Shown: piece by piece, positions 8,742-17,326 of the stretch
Layout of the letters: each line of letters opens with the position of its first letter
Position numbering within the stretch: position 1 is the stretch's first letter
Assembly (NCBI GenBank): GCA_002421605.1
Contig: DISJ01000017.1
Location: forward strand, 97,938-161,937
DNA length: 64,000 nucleotides
Source of the DNA: Rhodobacteraceae bacterium UBA6213
GTDB taxonomy: Bacteria > Pseudomonadota > Alphaproteobacteria > Rhodobacterales > Rhodobacteraceae
Reading direction: 5' to 3'
Made by a program: the position numbers and the translations under genes
Notes under the pieces: model-generated
Told to the model about the DNA's origin: nothing
The model's input: only the letters and a program-made list of their open reading frames with translations
Database searches by the model: none

Positions 8742-8793
8742 CCACGGCAAGCTGCAAAAGCAAAACTGGTGCGACCTCGGGGGGGAACACGAT

Positions 8794-9624
8794 ATGGATT
8801 GGCTGACCACCTACAAAATTCCGGTGGGCAAAACTGCCAAACTGGTTTTTGACTGGCTCAAGGCGAATGCGGGCGGGTTTTTCGATACGATCTCGGATGC
8901 GATGCAGGCGCTGATCAATGCCATCCTTTGGCTCTTGCAAAGCCCGAACCCGCTCTTCGTGGTGGCGCTTTTTGTAGCCCTGACGTGGTCGCTGCAACGC
9001 AATTGGAAAACCGCACTGATGGTCCTGCTGGGGTTCTTGTTCATTCTCAATCAAGGTTACTGGAAGGCCACTACCGAAAGCCTGACGCTGGTCTTGTCGG
9101 CCTGCGTGGTGTGCATGGTGGTGGGCGTGCCGATCGGCATCGCGGTGGCGCATCGCCCGCGGCTCTTTGCGCTCATGCGCCCGGTTCTTGATCTGATGCA
9201 GACCCTGCCGACCTTCGTTTACCTTATCCCTGCCATTGTGTTTTTTGGCATCGGCATGGTGCCGGGCCTGATCGCCACGGTTATCTTCGTGCTGCCCGCA
9301 CCGATTCGGTTAACCCACCTTGGCGTCTCCTCGACCCCGACAACGCTACTTGAAGCCGCCCGGGCCTTTGGCGCGACACCACGTCAAGTGCTCTGGAAAG
9401 TCGAACTTCCCTTCGCGCTGCCCCAGATCATGGCGGGGCTCAACCAAACCATCATGCTGTCATTGTCGATGGTGGTGATCGCCGCACTGGTGGGGGCGGC
9501 GGGTCTCGGCGTGCCGGTGGTGCGCGCACTCAACTCGGTCAACACCTCGCTCGGCTTCGAGGCGGGCTTCATCATCGTGGTTGTGGCAATCATCCTGGAC
9601 CGGATGCTCAGGATGGAGCGCTAA
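8794..9624 (+). CDS. choW: Choline ABC importer permease
   Basis: Inner-membrane permease, 276 aa, ProW/OpuAB type. An amphipathic N-terminus leads to several transmembrane helices; the binding-protein-dependent transport domain begins around residue 90 (TESLTLVLSACVVCMVVGVPIGIA). The coupling loop is LLEAARAFGATPRQVLWKVELPFALPQIM, with the E-A-A-x3-G motif that contacts the ATPase. A GGGGGGA ribosome-binding site precedes the ATG. It lies between choX and choV and overlaps neither. Confidence 0.92.
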   Translation: MDWLTTYKIPVGKTAKLVFDWLKANAGGFFDTISDAMQALINAILWLLQSPNPLFVVALFVALTWSLQRNWKTALMVLLGFLFILNQGYWKATTESLTLVLSACVVCMVVGVPIGIAVAHRPRLFALMRPVLDLMQTLPTFVYLIPAIVFFGIGMVPGLIATVIFVLPAPIRLTHLGVSSTPTTLLEAARAFGATPRQVLWKVELPFALPQIMAGLNQTIMLSLSMVVIAALVGAAGLGVPVVRALNSVNTSLGFEAGFIIVVVAIILDRMLRMER

Positions 9625-9625
9625 G

Positions 9626-10636
9626 ATGCCGGTTGCCGTCGAATTTGACAGCGTCTCGATCGTCTTTGGCGATAACCCCGACGCTGCACTGCCGCTGATG
9701 GATCAGGGACAATCGCGCGAAGATATCAAGTCAGCCACTGGGCAGGTGCTTGGCGTTCACGACTGCTCGCTCAGCGTGGCAACGGGCGAGATTCTGGTGC
9801 TGATGGGGCTTTCGGGCTCGGGCAAATCAACACTGCTGCGCGCGGTCAACGGGCTCAACCCGGTGTGCCGTGGCGAAGTGCGCATTTCCGACGCGGGCGA
9901 AATGGTCAGCGTAACCCACGCCGACGCCGCCACCTTGCGGCGACTGCGGCTGAACCGGGTGGCTATGGTATTTCAGGCCTTTGGCTTGCTGCCTTGGCGC
10001 ACGGTGCGCGAAAACGTCGGGCTGGGGCTGGAACTTGCCGGTATGAAGCCCGCCGAGCGGCGCGCGCGCGTCGATGAACAGCTTGCGATGGTCGGGCTGT
10101 CGGATTGGGGGGGCCGCAAGGTCGATGAACTTTCCGGCGGCATGCAACAGCGCGTCGGCCTAGCGCGCGCCTTCGCCACCGAAGCACCTATCCTGTTGAT
10201 GGACGAGCCGTTTTCAGCACTCGACCCGCTGATCCGGGCGCGCTTGCAGGACGAATTGCTGGAACTGCAGCAAAAACTCCGCCGCACCATCATCTTTGTC
10301 TCGCATGACCTTGACGAGGCCTTCAAGCTCGGCAACCGCATCGCGCTAATGGAGGGCGGCCGGGTTGTACAGGCCGGCACCGCGCGCGAAATCATCGCCG
10401 CCCCTGCCGATGCCTATGTGGCTGATTTCGTAGCGCATATGAATCCACTGGGCGTGCTGACAGCCGCCGATGTCGCGCAGCCCGGCACGGTGCCGGGGGC
10501 ACCCGAAGTCGCCCCCGAAGCGACGGTGCGCGAGGTGATGGCGCTGCTGATCACAACCCCCGAACTGAACGTTACGGGTGGCGGGCTGATCAGCCGCGAA
10601 AGTGTGCTAACGCGCTTGATCGACCCGCACAGCTAA
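9626..10636 (+). CDS. choV: Choline ABC importer ATPase
   Basis: ATP-binding subunit, 336 aa from the ATG at 9626, preceded by GGAG seven bases upstream; an in-frame upstream ATG at 9581 lies inside choW and lacks such a site. Walker A is GLSGSGKST, the signature is LSGGMQQRVGLARA, Walker B is ILLMDEPFSALDP, and the switch histidine is in FVSHDLDEA. The N-terminal extension before Walker A is typical of the ProV/ChoV branch. The C-terminal ~60 residues resemble a shortened CBS-like tail. Translation probably couples to choW, whose stop is 1 nt upstream. Confidence 0.93.
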   Translation: MPVAVEFDSVSIVFGDNPDAALPLMDQGQSREDIKSATGQVLGVHDCSLSVATGEILVLMGLSGSGKSTLLRAVNGLNPVCRGEVRISDAGEMVSVTHADAATLRRLRLNRVAMVFQAFGLLPWRTVRENVGLGLELAGMKPAERRARVDEQLAMVGLSDWGGRKVDELSGGMQQRVGLARAFATEAPILLMDEPFSALDPLIRARLQDELLELQQKLRRTIIFVSHDLDEAFKLGNRIALMEGGRVVQAGTAREIIAAPADAYVADFVAHMNPLGVLTAADVAQPGTVPGAPEVAPEATVREVMALLITTPELNVTGGGLISRESVLTRLIDPHS

Positions 10637-10646
10637 CGGCCACGCA

Positions 10647-10721
10647 GGCGCGCTCCGCGGGGGATATTTTGACTGAAGCATTTCGCACTGCTTCAGAAAG
10701 AAATATCCCCGCCGGAGGCTC
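10647..10721. repeat. Inverted pair of a dispersed palindromic repeat (copy 1)
   Basis: Two divergent copies of a ~33-nt unit meet at their TGCTTCAG ends: left unit 10647-10680 (reverse orientation), right unit 10689-10721. Each unit reads TGCTTCAG, a few variable bases, then AAATATCCCCGC and GGAG. The left unit matches the left unit of copy 3 (62.2 kb) at 33 of 34 positions. The element fills the gap between choV (+) and the EamA gene (-), which converge, and can form one long hairpin in either transcript. Confidence 0.85.
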
Positions 10722-11640
10722 AAATCTCTGTTTGCGGGACCGCAGGTGTGGTGCGCCGTTTGATCTGCGCCTCACGCCAGGTGATGTAGCTGATCGCGCC
10801 AATGATCAACGCACCACCAAGAATGACCATCGGGTCCACCGCCTCGCCAAAGACCAGCGCCCCGAGCAGCGTCGCCCAGATCAGTTGCAGGAAAGTGACG
10901 GGCTGAGTAACGGCCATTGGCGCGCAAGCAAAGGCGCGGGCCATGCAATAGTGTCCGGCGGTTGCAAAAACCGCGATCAACCCCAGCCAGCCAAGTTGCA
11001 CCAGCCCGACCGGCACCCAGACCCAATAGGCGAAAGGCGCCAGTCCGATCGTCACGGTCAGCGCCATCATCGCTACCACCGCACCTGCCGGTGCTAGGTC
11101 TGCGAGCCGCTTGGCGATCAGATAGGACAGACCGAACGAAAGTGCAGCGGCCAGTTGCGACCAGTGGCCGGGCTCAATGGTACGAAGGCCAGGGCGCAAC
11201 ACCACCAGCGCCCCCACGATTGCCACACCGATCGCCATAATCCGGCGCAGCGCCAGCTTTTCGCCAAGAAACAGCGCCGCGCCCAGCGTGACCACGATCG
11301 GGTTGAGGTAGCCGATTGCCGTCACCTCGGCCACGGGGATCCGCGCCATGGCAAAAAACCACAAGATCACCGCCAGCGTATGCAACGCGCCGCGCAGCGC
11401 AAAAAGCCGTAGCGCGCCCGGCGCAAAACCGCGCCGAAGCGTCAGCGCCAGCGTTGGCGCCAAAAATGCCAGTCCAAAGGCAAAACGGATGAACGCGCCC
11501 TGTGCGGCAGGTAGATCGGTGCCAAGATAGCGCACGATCCCGGTAACGGCGACAAAGTTGAGCCCTGTGGCAAGCATCCAGAGCACACCGGCAACCGGGC
11601 GGTCTGGGCGGCGGGCGTGGATGACGGAGGGGGCGCTCAT
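10720..11640 (-). CDS. EamA/DMT-family exporter
   Basis: About 306 aa from the ATG at 11640 (MSAPSVIHARRPDR); an upstream in-frame ATG at 11697 is possible and would nearly touch the LysE-type gene. Ten hydrophobic segments form two EamA repeats, the first ending around GEKLALRRIMAIGVAIVGALVVL and the second at LVFGEAVDPMVILGGALIIGAISYI. The paired E-x-hydrophobic helix pattern is characteristic of drug/metabolite transporters. Substrate unknown; metabolite or amino-acid export is usual. It is downstream of a second exporter gene on the same strand, probably co-transcribed. Confidence 0.85.
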   Translation of the reverse strand: MSAPSVIHARRPDRPVAGVLWMLATGLNFVAVTGIVRYLGTDLPAAQGAFIRFAFGLAFLAPTLALTLRRGFAPGALRLFALRGALHTLAVILWFFAMARIPVAEVTAIGYLNPIVVTLGAALFLGEKLALRRIMAIGVAIVGALVVLRPGLRTIEPGHWSQLAAALSFGLSYLIAKRLADLAPAGAVVAMMALTVTIGLAPFAYWVWVPVGLVQLGWLGLIAVFATAGHYCMARAFACAPMAVTQPVTFLQLIWATLLGALVFGEAVDPMVILGGALIIGAISYITWREAQIKRRTTPAVPQTEI

Positions 11641-11700
11641 GGCGGCGAGATCAACCGAAAGCGGTGGTGGGCGCAAGGCCCCGATTGTGCCGGGCACATC

Positions 11701-12309
11701 TCAGCCACGCGCCAGTTGCAGCGCGATGCTCCACATCACCAGCCCGATCAACACATCTAGCACCACCCAGGCACTTGGGCGCGCGAAGATCGGCGCGAGC
11801 AGGCGCGCGCCATAGGCCAGCGAAAAGAAGAACACCACCGAGGACGACATCGCCCCCAGCGCAAAGCCCACGCCCTGCCCAGGAAACTGCGCCGAAACCG
11901 CGCCAAGTAGCACCACCGTATCCAGCCAAACATGCGGATTGGCCCAGGTGAGCGCCGCAATCGTGGCCAACACTGCCTCGAGCGATTGCGCACCACCCGC
12001 CGCCACCAGCCCCGAACCGCCCCGCCATGCCGCAAGGAACGCTCGCGCTCCATACCAGAGCAGAAACGCCACACCGCCCCAACGCAGCGCAGGCCCAAGC
12101 CAGGGCGCTGCATCTGATGCCAGCGCAAAGCCCGAAACACCCAGCGCAATCAGCGCCGCGTCAGAGGTCGCGCAGAACAGCGCCACCGCGAACACGTGTT
12201 CACGCCGCAGGCCCTGGCGCAGCACAAAGGCATTCTGCGCGCCGATCGCCAAGATCAGCCCCAGCCCCAGCCGAAACCCTGCCCAGAATGCCACCATCGC
12301 CTGCCCCAT
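11701..12309 (-). CDS. LysE/ArgO-type amino-acid exporter
   Basis: 202-aa inner-membrane protein with six predicted helices. The family motifs GAQNAFVLRQG near the N-terminus and LTWANPHVWLDTVVLLG in the middle match the LysE/ArgO branch, which exports lysine and arginine, rather than the RhtB branch. It is divergent from the beta-barrel gene at 12487. Arginine or lysine export is a family-level inference. Confidence 0.88.
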   Translation of the reverse strand: MGQAMVAFWAGFRLGLGLILAIGAQNAFVLRQGLRREHVFAVALFCATSDAALIALGVSGFALASDAAPWLGPALRWGGVAFLLWYGARAFLAAWRGGSGLVAAGGAQSLEAVLATIAALTWANPHVWLDTVVLLGAVSAQFPGQGVGFALGAMSSSVVFFFSLAYGARLLAPIFARPSAWVVLDVLIGLVMWSIALQLARG

Positions 12310-12452
12310 TTGCCCTCGCTTGGCCCCGAGACCGCGCCGCCCTACCTAGCAAGGCGTCTGCTTGTGCGCTAGTGGCCCGGCAGGCACTGTGGCGGCGCGC
12401 CAACAGCTGCACGAAAAAATCAGACCGGCAATAAATCTGGGGCGCGTGGTGC

Positions 12453-12478
12453 TATAATCGCGCTAATTTTACAGGAGG
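12453..12478 (+). promoter_or_regulatory. Probable -10 element and ribosome-binding site of the first beta-barrel gene
   Basis: A consensus TATAAT lies at 12453-12458 and a perfect AGGAGG at 12473-12478, eight bases before the ATG. No convincing -35 hexamer is visible at the expected spacing. A short leader of about 20-25 nt is implied if this -10 is used. Confidence 0.5.
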
Positions 12479-12486
12479 CGCGCATC

Positions 12487-13395
12487 ATGAAAACGATTTC
12501 CTATTCGTTGTTTGCCTTGCTTGCAGGCACCACGATTGCTGCGGCGCAGTCGCTGGGCGGTGCAGGCTATATCAACGGCGAGGTGCAGTTTGAATATGGC
12601 TGGGCCAATGGCGGCAGCGGCGATCTGACCCGTGCCGATGTCACGCTTGGCTTTGAGGCAGGCGATTTCAGCCTTGGCCGGTTCGGCGCAGAAATCGGGC
12701 TCAAGGGCTATTTCAGCGTCGAGAGCTCGTTAGATACCTATGCGCTTTTCCCCGTGGTCTGGGTTGAGGGAAATTACGGCCGCGTTTCAATCGGCGCGCC
12801 GCGTTCGGCCATGGCCGACCGGGTGGCAATGCCGAAATTCGGCGGAAGCTACATTACCCACATCCATACCGAGAGCTTCTTCAACTTTTCTGAAGCACAG
12901 ACGATGTTCTACGATCGCAATTCCTATGGCATCCGTTACGACACGATGCTGGGGGGCTACGATATCGGCGTTAGTTACCACCGCTACCCTGACATTGATG
13001 CCGGCGCCGTCACCGCCGCCGTCGCGCGCGATTTTGGTGCCTTTGATTTCGCGATCGGGTTTGAGGCCGATGCAGATAATATCGGCAGCAACAACAACAT
13101 CGCTGCAACGCTTGGCTATGATGTCGGGCAATACGGCGCGCGCCTGACGATGGGGCGGACGACCTCTGGCGGTGACGGTTTTGGCTATGCGCTCAATGCC
13201 TTCTATCGCCCGACCGACCGGATCAAGCTTGAAGCGACCTACGCCAACTACGATTTCGCCGGAATCGGGAATGTCTATGGCGTCAATGCTGAATACGCGG
13301 TGCTCGACAATGCCGCACTTGGCATCGGCTACATGAATGGTGATGCTTTCAGCGATACGGTCGGTATCTACATGCGCTGGAATCTGAATAACTGA
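12487..13395 (+). CDS. Outer-membrane beta-barrel (porin-like) protein, first of a tandem pair
   Basis: 302 aa with a signal peptide (cleavage near IAAAQ-S). The mature protein is rich in glycine and aromatic residues with alternating hydrophobic strands (GYINGEVQFEYGW, ADVTLGFEAGDF, DIGVSYHRYPD), as in a beta-barrel of roughly 14-16 strands. It shares distinctive segments with the next gene, FP-V-W near residue 88 and GR-x-SIG-x-PRSA with the following GGS-x-I, so the two are paralogues. It ends MRWNLNN rather than in the classical C-terminal aromatic. Pore function and substrate are not evident. Confidence 0.75.
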   Translation: MKTISYSLFALLAGTTIAAAQSLGGAGYINGEVQFEYGWANGGSGDLTRADVTLGFEAGDFSLGRFGAEIGLKGYFSVESSLDTYALFPVVWVEGNYGRVSIGAPRSAMADRVAMPKFGGSYITHIHTESFFNFSEAQTMFYDRNSYGIRYDTMLGGYDIGVSYHRYPDIDAGAVTAAVARDFGAFDFAIGFEADADNIGSNNNIAATLGYDVGQYGARLTMGRTTSGGDGFGYALNAFYRPTDRIKLEATYANYDFAGIGNVYGVNAEYAVLDNAALGIGYMNGDAFSDTVGIYMRWNLNN

Positions 13396-13415
13396 CACTG
13401 GCCAGCCGCGAATTG

Positions 13416-13441
13416 GGGGCCGCACGGTACTGCGCGGCCCC
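13416..13441 (+). terminator. Hairpin after the first beta-barrel gene
   Basis: GGGGCCGC (13416-13423) pairs perfectly with GCGGCCCC (13434-13441) across a 10-nt loop. The stem sequence is the same as that of the terminator behind the second paralogue, but the T-tract is missing, so termination here may be partial. Confidence 0.55.
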
Positions 13442-13569
13442 ATCAATTCGCGAGTGCAGAATTGCAACAGCAGCGTTAAAGACAAGCGACCGGGCGCGCG
13501 ATTGCTGCGCTTGCGCGGGTGGCGTGGTACTTTCCGCACATGAGACATTTTGTCGCGGGGAACCAGAGT

Positions 13570-14481
13570 ATGAAACGCGCAGCACTTCTGACGACAGCCC
13601 TTCTCGCGGGTGCGGGTAACGCGCAGGCACAATCGAGCGGCTTTTATACCGACGGCTTTGTCGAGTATGGCTATCTTACCGGGGACGGCGACGAAATCTC
13701 GATGGGCTATGCCGATTTCTCGCTCGGCTTCGGCTTTGGCGGGGGCAGCAGCCTACCGATGGGCTTTGATCTCGGGGTGTTGGGTGGTGTCATTGACGGC
13801 TTCGGGCCGAGCGACAGTGAATTCGTTCTGTTCCCGACCGTCTGGCTAGATACCTCGGTTGGGCGCTTCTCGATTGGCACGCCGCGCTCGGCAATAGGCA
13901 GCGCCTTCGATCTGCCCAACCTCGGCGGTTCGAACATCTTGAAAGTTGAACTTAACGCGTTCGTCAACATCACTGATTACGTGCCACTGCTCTCTGGCGT
14001 GAACAGCTACGGGGCGCGCTTTGACGGCAACTTCGGCGGATTCGACACCGGCCTGTCAGTGCATGGGTTCACTGGCGTCGGCAGCGACAGCACCTCGATC
14101 ACCGGCTTTGTCGGGCGCGATTACGGTGCCATAGACTGGGTCATTGGTGTTGAATCGTTCAGCTTCAGTGGCATCTCTCGGCAGTCTTACTTTGCCCAAG
14201 TCGGCTATGACGTAGACCAGTGCGGTGGCAGCCTTACTCTGATAGACGGAGACATGACGCCTAATTTGCTGGTCGTACTCGGCGGCTTTTACAAGCCGCT
14301 CGACTGGCTGACGCTGAATGCAACATATATCAACTTCGGCAGTTCGAACGATACTATCGGCGTCAGCGCAGAAGCCAGCTTCCTGAAAAACGGCTATGCC
14401 GGAATCGGGTATCTGGATAGCATCGGCGGCGGCGGAAGCGGCATCACCACCGCCTATGTTGGCTGGAAACTGAACTACTGA
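13570..14481 (+). CDS. Outer-membrane beta-barrel (porin-like) protein, second of a tandem pair
   Basis: 303 aa. The start at 13570 (MKRAALLTTALLAGAGNAQAQ) gives a clean signal peptide and has GGGGA upstream. Glycine-rich strands (ADFSLGFGFGGG, NSYGARFDGNFGG) and the shared blocks FPTVWLD and GRFSIGTPRSA mark it as a diverged paralogue of the preceding gene. Like that gene it ends in a W-x-LN-x motif (VGWKLNY), here with a terminal aromatic residue. The two genes also share terminator stems, supporting duplication of the whole cassette. Specific transport role unknown. Confidence 0.75.
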   Translation: MKRAALLTTALLAGAGNAQAQSSGFYTDGFVEYGYLTGDGDEISMGYADFSLGFGFGGGSSLPMGFDLGVLGGVIDGFGPSDSEFVLFPTVWLDTSVGRFSIGTPRSAIGSAFDLPNLGGSNILKVELNAFVNITDYVPLLSGVNSYGARFDGNFGGFDTGLSVHGFTGVGSDSTSITGFVGRDYGAIDWVIGVESFSFSGISRQSYFAQVGYDVDQCGGSLTLIDGDMTPNLLVVLGGFYKPLDWLTLNATYINFGSSNDTIGVSAEASFLKNGYAGIGYLDSIGGGGSGITTAYVGWKLNY

Positions 14482-14497
14482 GATAACGCCCATAAAC

Positions 14498-14528
14498 AAA
14501 GGGGCCGCCCAATGGTGCGGCCCCTTTT
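14498..14528 (+). terminator. Rho-independent terminator of the second beta-barrel gene
   Basis: GGGGCCGC (14501-14508) and GCGGCCCC (14517-14524) form an 8-bp stem with an 8-nt loop, preceded by AAA and followed by TTTT. It lies 20 bp after the stop codon. Confidence 0.85.
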
Positions 14529-14553
14529 GCATGTCGCGCGCGGCATCAGCGGT

Positions 14554-14626
14554 GCCTTCGGCGAGGATATTTCTTTCCGAAGCATGTGACTGCTTCAGCC
14601 CAAATATCCCCCGCCGGAGGCGCGCC
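14554..14626. repeat. Inverted pair of a dispersed palindromic repeat (copy 2)
   Basis: The left half carries GAGGATATTTC..GAAGCA and the right half TGCTTCAG then AAATATCCCCCGCCGGAGG. The arrangement matches copy 1, with TGCTTCAG ends facing inward. The left unit is more degenerate than in the other copies. It lies between the convergent beta-barrel gene (+) and yebC (-). Confidence 0.8.
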
Positions 14627-14649
14627 ATGCGCGGTCAGAGGCGGCGCGA

Positions 14650-15390
14650 TCAAAGCTTGGCGGCGATGTCTTCGGGAATGTCGAAATTGCCGGTGACGTT
14701 TTGCACGTCGTCGTCATCTTCCAGCATATCGACCAGCTTCATCAGCTTTTCGGCAGTGTCCAGGTCTACCGTAGTCAGCGATTGCGGCTTCCAGATCAGC
14801 TTGGCGGTTTCGCTTTCGCCCAACGCCGCCTCTAGCGCGGTGCTGACCTCGCCCAGCGCGTCTTGCGCGCAGGTGATCCAGTGGCCGTCGTCATCAGTTT
14901 CCACGTCGTCGGCACCTGATTCCAGCGCCGCCATCAGCATCGTGTCGCCGTCGCCTACGCTCAGCGGATACATGATCTCGCCCACGCGGTCGAACATGAA
15001 AGACACCGAGCCGGTCTCGCCAAGGTTGCCGCCGCATTTGGTGAAATAGCTGCGCACGTTCGAGGCGGTGCGGTTGCGGTTGTCGGTCATCGCCTCGACG
15101 ATGATCGCAATGCCGTTCGGCCCATAGCCTTCGTAGCGGATTTCGTCATAGGTGTCGGCATCGCCGCCCTCGCTTTTCTTGATCGCGCGGTCGATCACAT
15201 CCTTGGGCATCGAAACAGCCTTGGCCTCTTTTACCGCCAGTCGCAGGCGCGGGTTCTTGGCGGGGTCCGGTTCGCCCATTTTGGCCGCTACGGTAATTTC
15301 CTTGGCCAGCTTGGAAAAAAGCTTGGCACGGATTTTATCCTGCTTGCCCTTGCGGTGCTGGATGTTCGCCCATTTCGAATGGCCTGCCAC
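14650..15390 (-). CDS. yebC: YebC/PmpR-family protein
   Basis: 246 aa from a GTG start at 15390, chosen because the universally conserved N-terminus (M/V)AGHSKWANIQHRKGKQD begins there. The three YebC domains are visible: the basic N-terminal helical bundle, then the conserved YEGYGPNGIAIIVEAMTDNRNRTASNVR stretch, then the acidic C-terminal domain. Homologues have been described as transcription regulators and, more recently, as ribosome-associated factors helping translation of difficult (proline-rich) sequences. The name is secure; the mechanism is taken from the family. Confidence 0.93.
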   Translation of the reverse strand: MAGHSKWANIQHRKGKQDKIRAKLFSKLAKEITVAAKMGEPDPAKNPRLRLAVKEAKAVSMPKDVIDRAIKKSEGGDADTYDEIRYEGYGPNGIAIIVEAMTDNRNRTASNVRSYFTKCGGNLGETGSVSFMFDRVGEIMYPLSVGDGDTMLMAALESGADDVETDDDGHWITCAQDALGEVSTALEAALGESETAKLIWKPQSLTTVDLDTAEKLMKLVDMLEDDDDVQNVTGNFDIPEDIAAKL

Positions 15391-15481
15391 TTGGCTACTC
15401 CGTCGCTGTTCATTCCCGAAAGCCGGGTCCGGCGTCTCTATAAGCCAGCGATGCGGGGGCCTGCAAGCCACCCGCCGCGCT

Positions 15482-17260
15482 TCAAAGCGGCCAGATCAGC
15501 GGAATGAAAATGCTGGCGGTCGCCGCCAGGATCAAGTTGAGCGGAATCCCGACCCGCAAAAAATCGCTGAACCGGTAGCCGCCGGGGCCGTACACCAGCA
15601 TATTGGTCTGATACCCGATCGGTGTGGCAAACGACGCCGAGGCCGCAAACATCACCGCCACCACGAAGGGGCGGGCATCAAAACCAAGCGCAGAGGCAAG
15701 TTCGATGGCGATTGGGGTCAGGATGACCGCGACGGCGTTGTTGGAAACTACTTCGGTCAACGCCGAGCCAAGCACATAGACCGCAAGGATCGTCAGCGTT
15801 GGCGACAGCCCCATAAGATGGGGCGCAATCGCATCGACGATCATTTTTACCGCGCCCGAATGGTCAAGGGCGGCCCCGACAATCAGCATCGCAAAAATCA
15901 GCGCCAAAAGCCGCCCTTCGACAAAACCAAAAGCCTCGTCAGGGTCAATGGCGCGGGTCAGCAACACCACCGCCACGGCCAGTGTTGCCAAAAGCAAAAT
16001 CGGCGCCACGTCAAACGCCGCCAGCGCCACCACCGCCAGCAGCGCCCCCACCGCAATCGGCGCCTTGCCACGGCGGAACGGTTGCGCGCGCGGTTTGGCC
16101 ACATCGACCAAATCCATATCTGCGGCAAGTCGGCCAATGTCGTCAGCGGCCCCCTCCAGTAGCAGCGTGTCGCCCACTACCACCACCAGATCGTCAAGCT
16201 TGCGCCCAATGTTCTGGTTGCGCCGATGCGCGGCCAGTACATAGACGCCATAGCGTCGCCGCAGCCGAAGTTCGCCAAGGCTGCGCCCGATCATCCGGCA
16301 GCCGGGCGAAATCAGCACCTCTACCGTTTCGGTCTGCACCGAGGAAAGCTTGTCCACCATCCGCAGGTCCGGGTTTTGCTGCATGCCCAACACTTCGGCG
16401 ATGTCGGTGCGCAGCACCACCCGGTCGCCGGGCTGCAGCACGACCCCGGCCATATCGCGCCGCAAGCTGGCATCGCCGCGCAGCACGTCGATCACCCGCA
16501 CACCGTCGCGCTTGAACAGATCGATCTCGTTGACGTTCTGCCCGATCAGCCCCGAACCCTCGGGCAGCGCCACCTCGGTAAAAAACTTGGCCCGCCTCTT
16601 GTCGCCCAGCAACATGCCCATCGATGAGCGCTCGGGTAAAAGATGGCGACCGATCAGGCCCATGTAGAGCCCACCCACAATCACCGCAATCAGCCCCATG
16701 CCGGTGATTTCAAACATCGAAAACGGCGCCAGCCCCCTGTCGCGCGCGACACCATCGACCAGAAGGTTGGTCGATGTGCCGATCAGCGTGATGGTGCCGC
16801 CAAGGATTGCCGCGTAAGACAGCGGCATCAGCAGCTTGGAGGCCGAAACCCCAAGCTTGCGTGCTACGGTCATCATGACCGGAATCATCATCACCACCAC
16901 CGGAGTGTTGTTCAGAACCGCCGACGAAAGCGCGATCAGCGCAAAGATGATTATCAGCGTCACCGCCGGGCGGTGGTCGATTTGCGCCTCGGCCTGCCGT
17001 GTCAGCCATTCAAGCGCGCCGGTGCGCACAAGGCCCCCCATCAGCAGGAACATCATCACGATCGTCCAAGGCGCGGTGTTCGACAAAACCTTGAGCGCCG
17101 CGTCATAGGGCACCACCCCAAGTGCCAGCACCACCGCCGCGCCGCCTATCGCCACAACTTCGCTGGGCAAGCTTTCGCGCATGAACAGCATCAGCATGAC
17201 GACGACCACAGTCAGGGTCAGTATCGCCTCGACGTTCTGCGGCAGCGCCAGATTGAACAT
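15482..17260 (-). CDS. SLC13-family permease with two RCK_C domains
   Basis: 592-aa inner-membrane transporter. The N-terminal half holds about six helices with the substrate/sodium hairpin motif at LNNTPVVV (near residue 118) and GTSTNLLV (161-168). Two soluble RCK_C (TrkA-C) domains follow at about 215-295 and 300-390 (ALPEGSGLIGQNVNEIDL, ISPGCRMIGRSLGELRLRRRYGVYVL). The second half repeats the fold, with SNNAVAVILTP and TPIGYQTNMLV. This SLC13-RCK-RCK architecture is common in marine bacteria and is often annotated as a sulfate or dicarboxylate transporter. Substrate cannot be read from sequence. Confidence 0.88.
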   Translation of the reverse strand: MFNLALPQNVEAILTLTVVVVMLMLFMRESLPSEVVAIGGAAVVLALGVVPYDAALKVLSNTAPWTIVMMFLLMGGLVRTGALEWLTRQAEAQIDHRPAVTLIIIFALIALSSAVLNNTPVVVMMIPVMMTVARKLGVSASKLLMPLSYAAILGGTITLIGTSTNLLVDGVARDRGLAPFSMFEITGMGLIAVIVGGLYMGLIGRHLLPERSSMGMLLGDKRRAKFFTEVALPEGSGLIGQNVNEIDLFKRDGVRVIDVLRGDASLRRDMAGVVLQPGDRVVLRTDIAEVLGMQQNPDLRMVDKLSSVQTETVEVLISPGCRMIGRSLGELRLRRRYGVYVLAAHRRNQNIGRKLDDLVVVVGDTLLLEGAADDIGRLAADMDLVDVAKPRAQPFRRGKAPIAVGALLAVVALAAFDVAPILLLATLAVAVVLLTRAIDPDEAFGFVEGRLLALIFAMLIVGAALDHSGAVKMIVDAIAPHLMGLSPTLTILAVYVLGSALTEVVSNNAVAVILTPIAIELASALGFDARPFVVAVMFAASASFATPIGYQTNMLVYGPGGYRFSDFLRVGIPLNLILAATASIFIPLIWPL

Positions 17261-17326
17261 ATAGCCCTCGGGGTCATTTCGGCGCGACTATAGCGGGCGC
17301 GACCGGGCGCACAAGCGGATGCGCTA

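Noticed and set aside
13544..13556. GACATTTTGTCGC shared by the second beta-barrel gene upstream region and 22514-22526
   Set aside because: A 13-nt match is expected by chance several times in 64 kb; no other similarity between the two regions.
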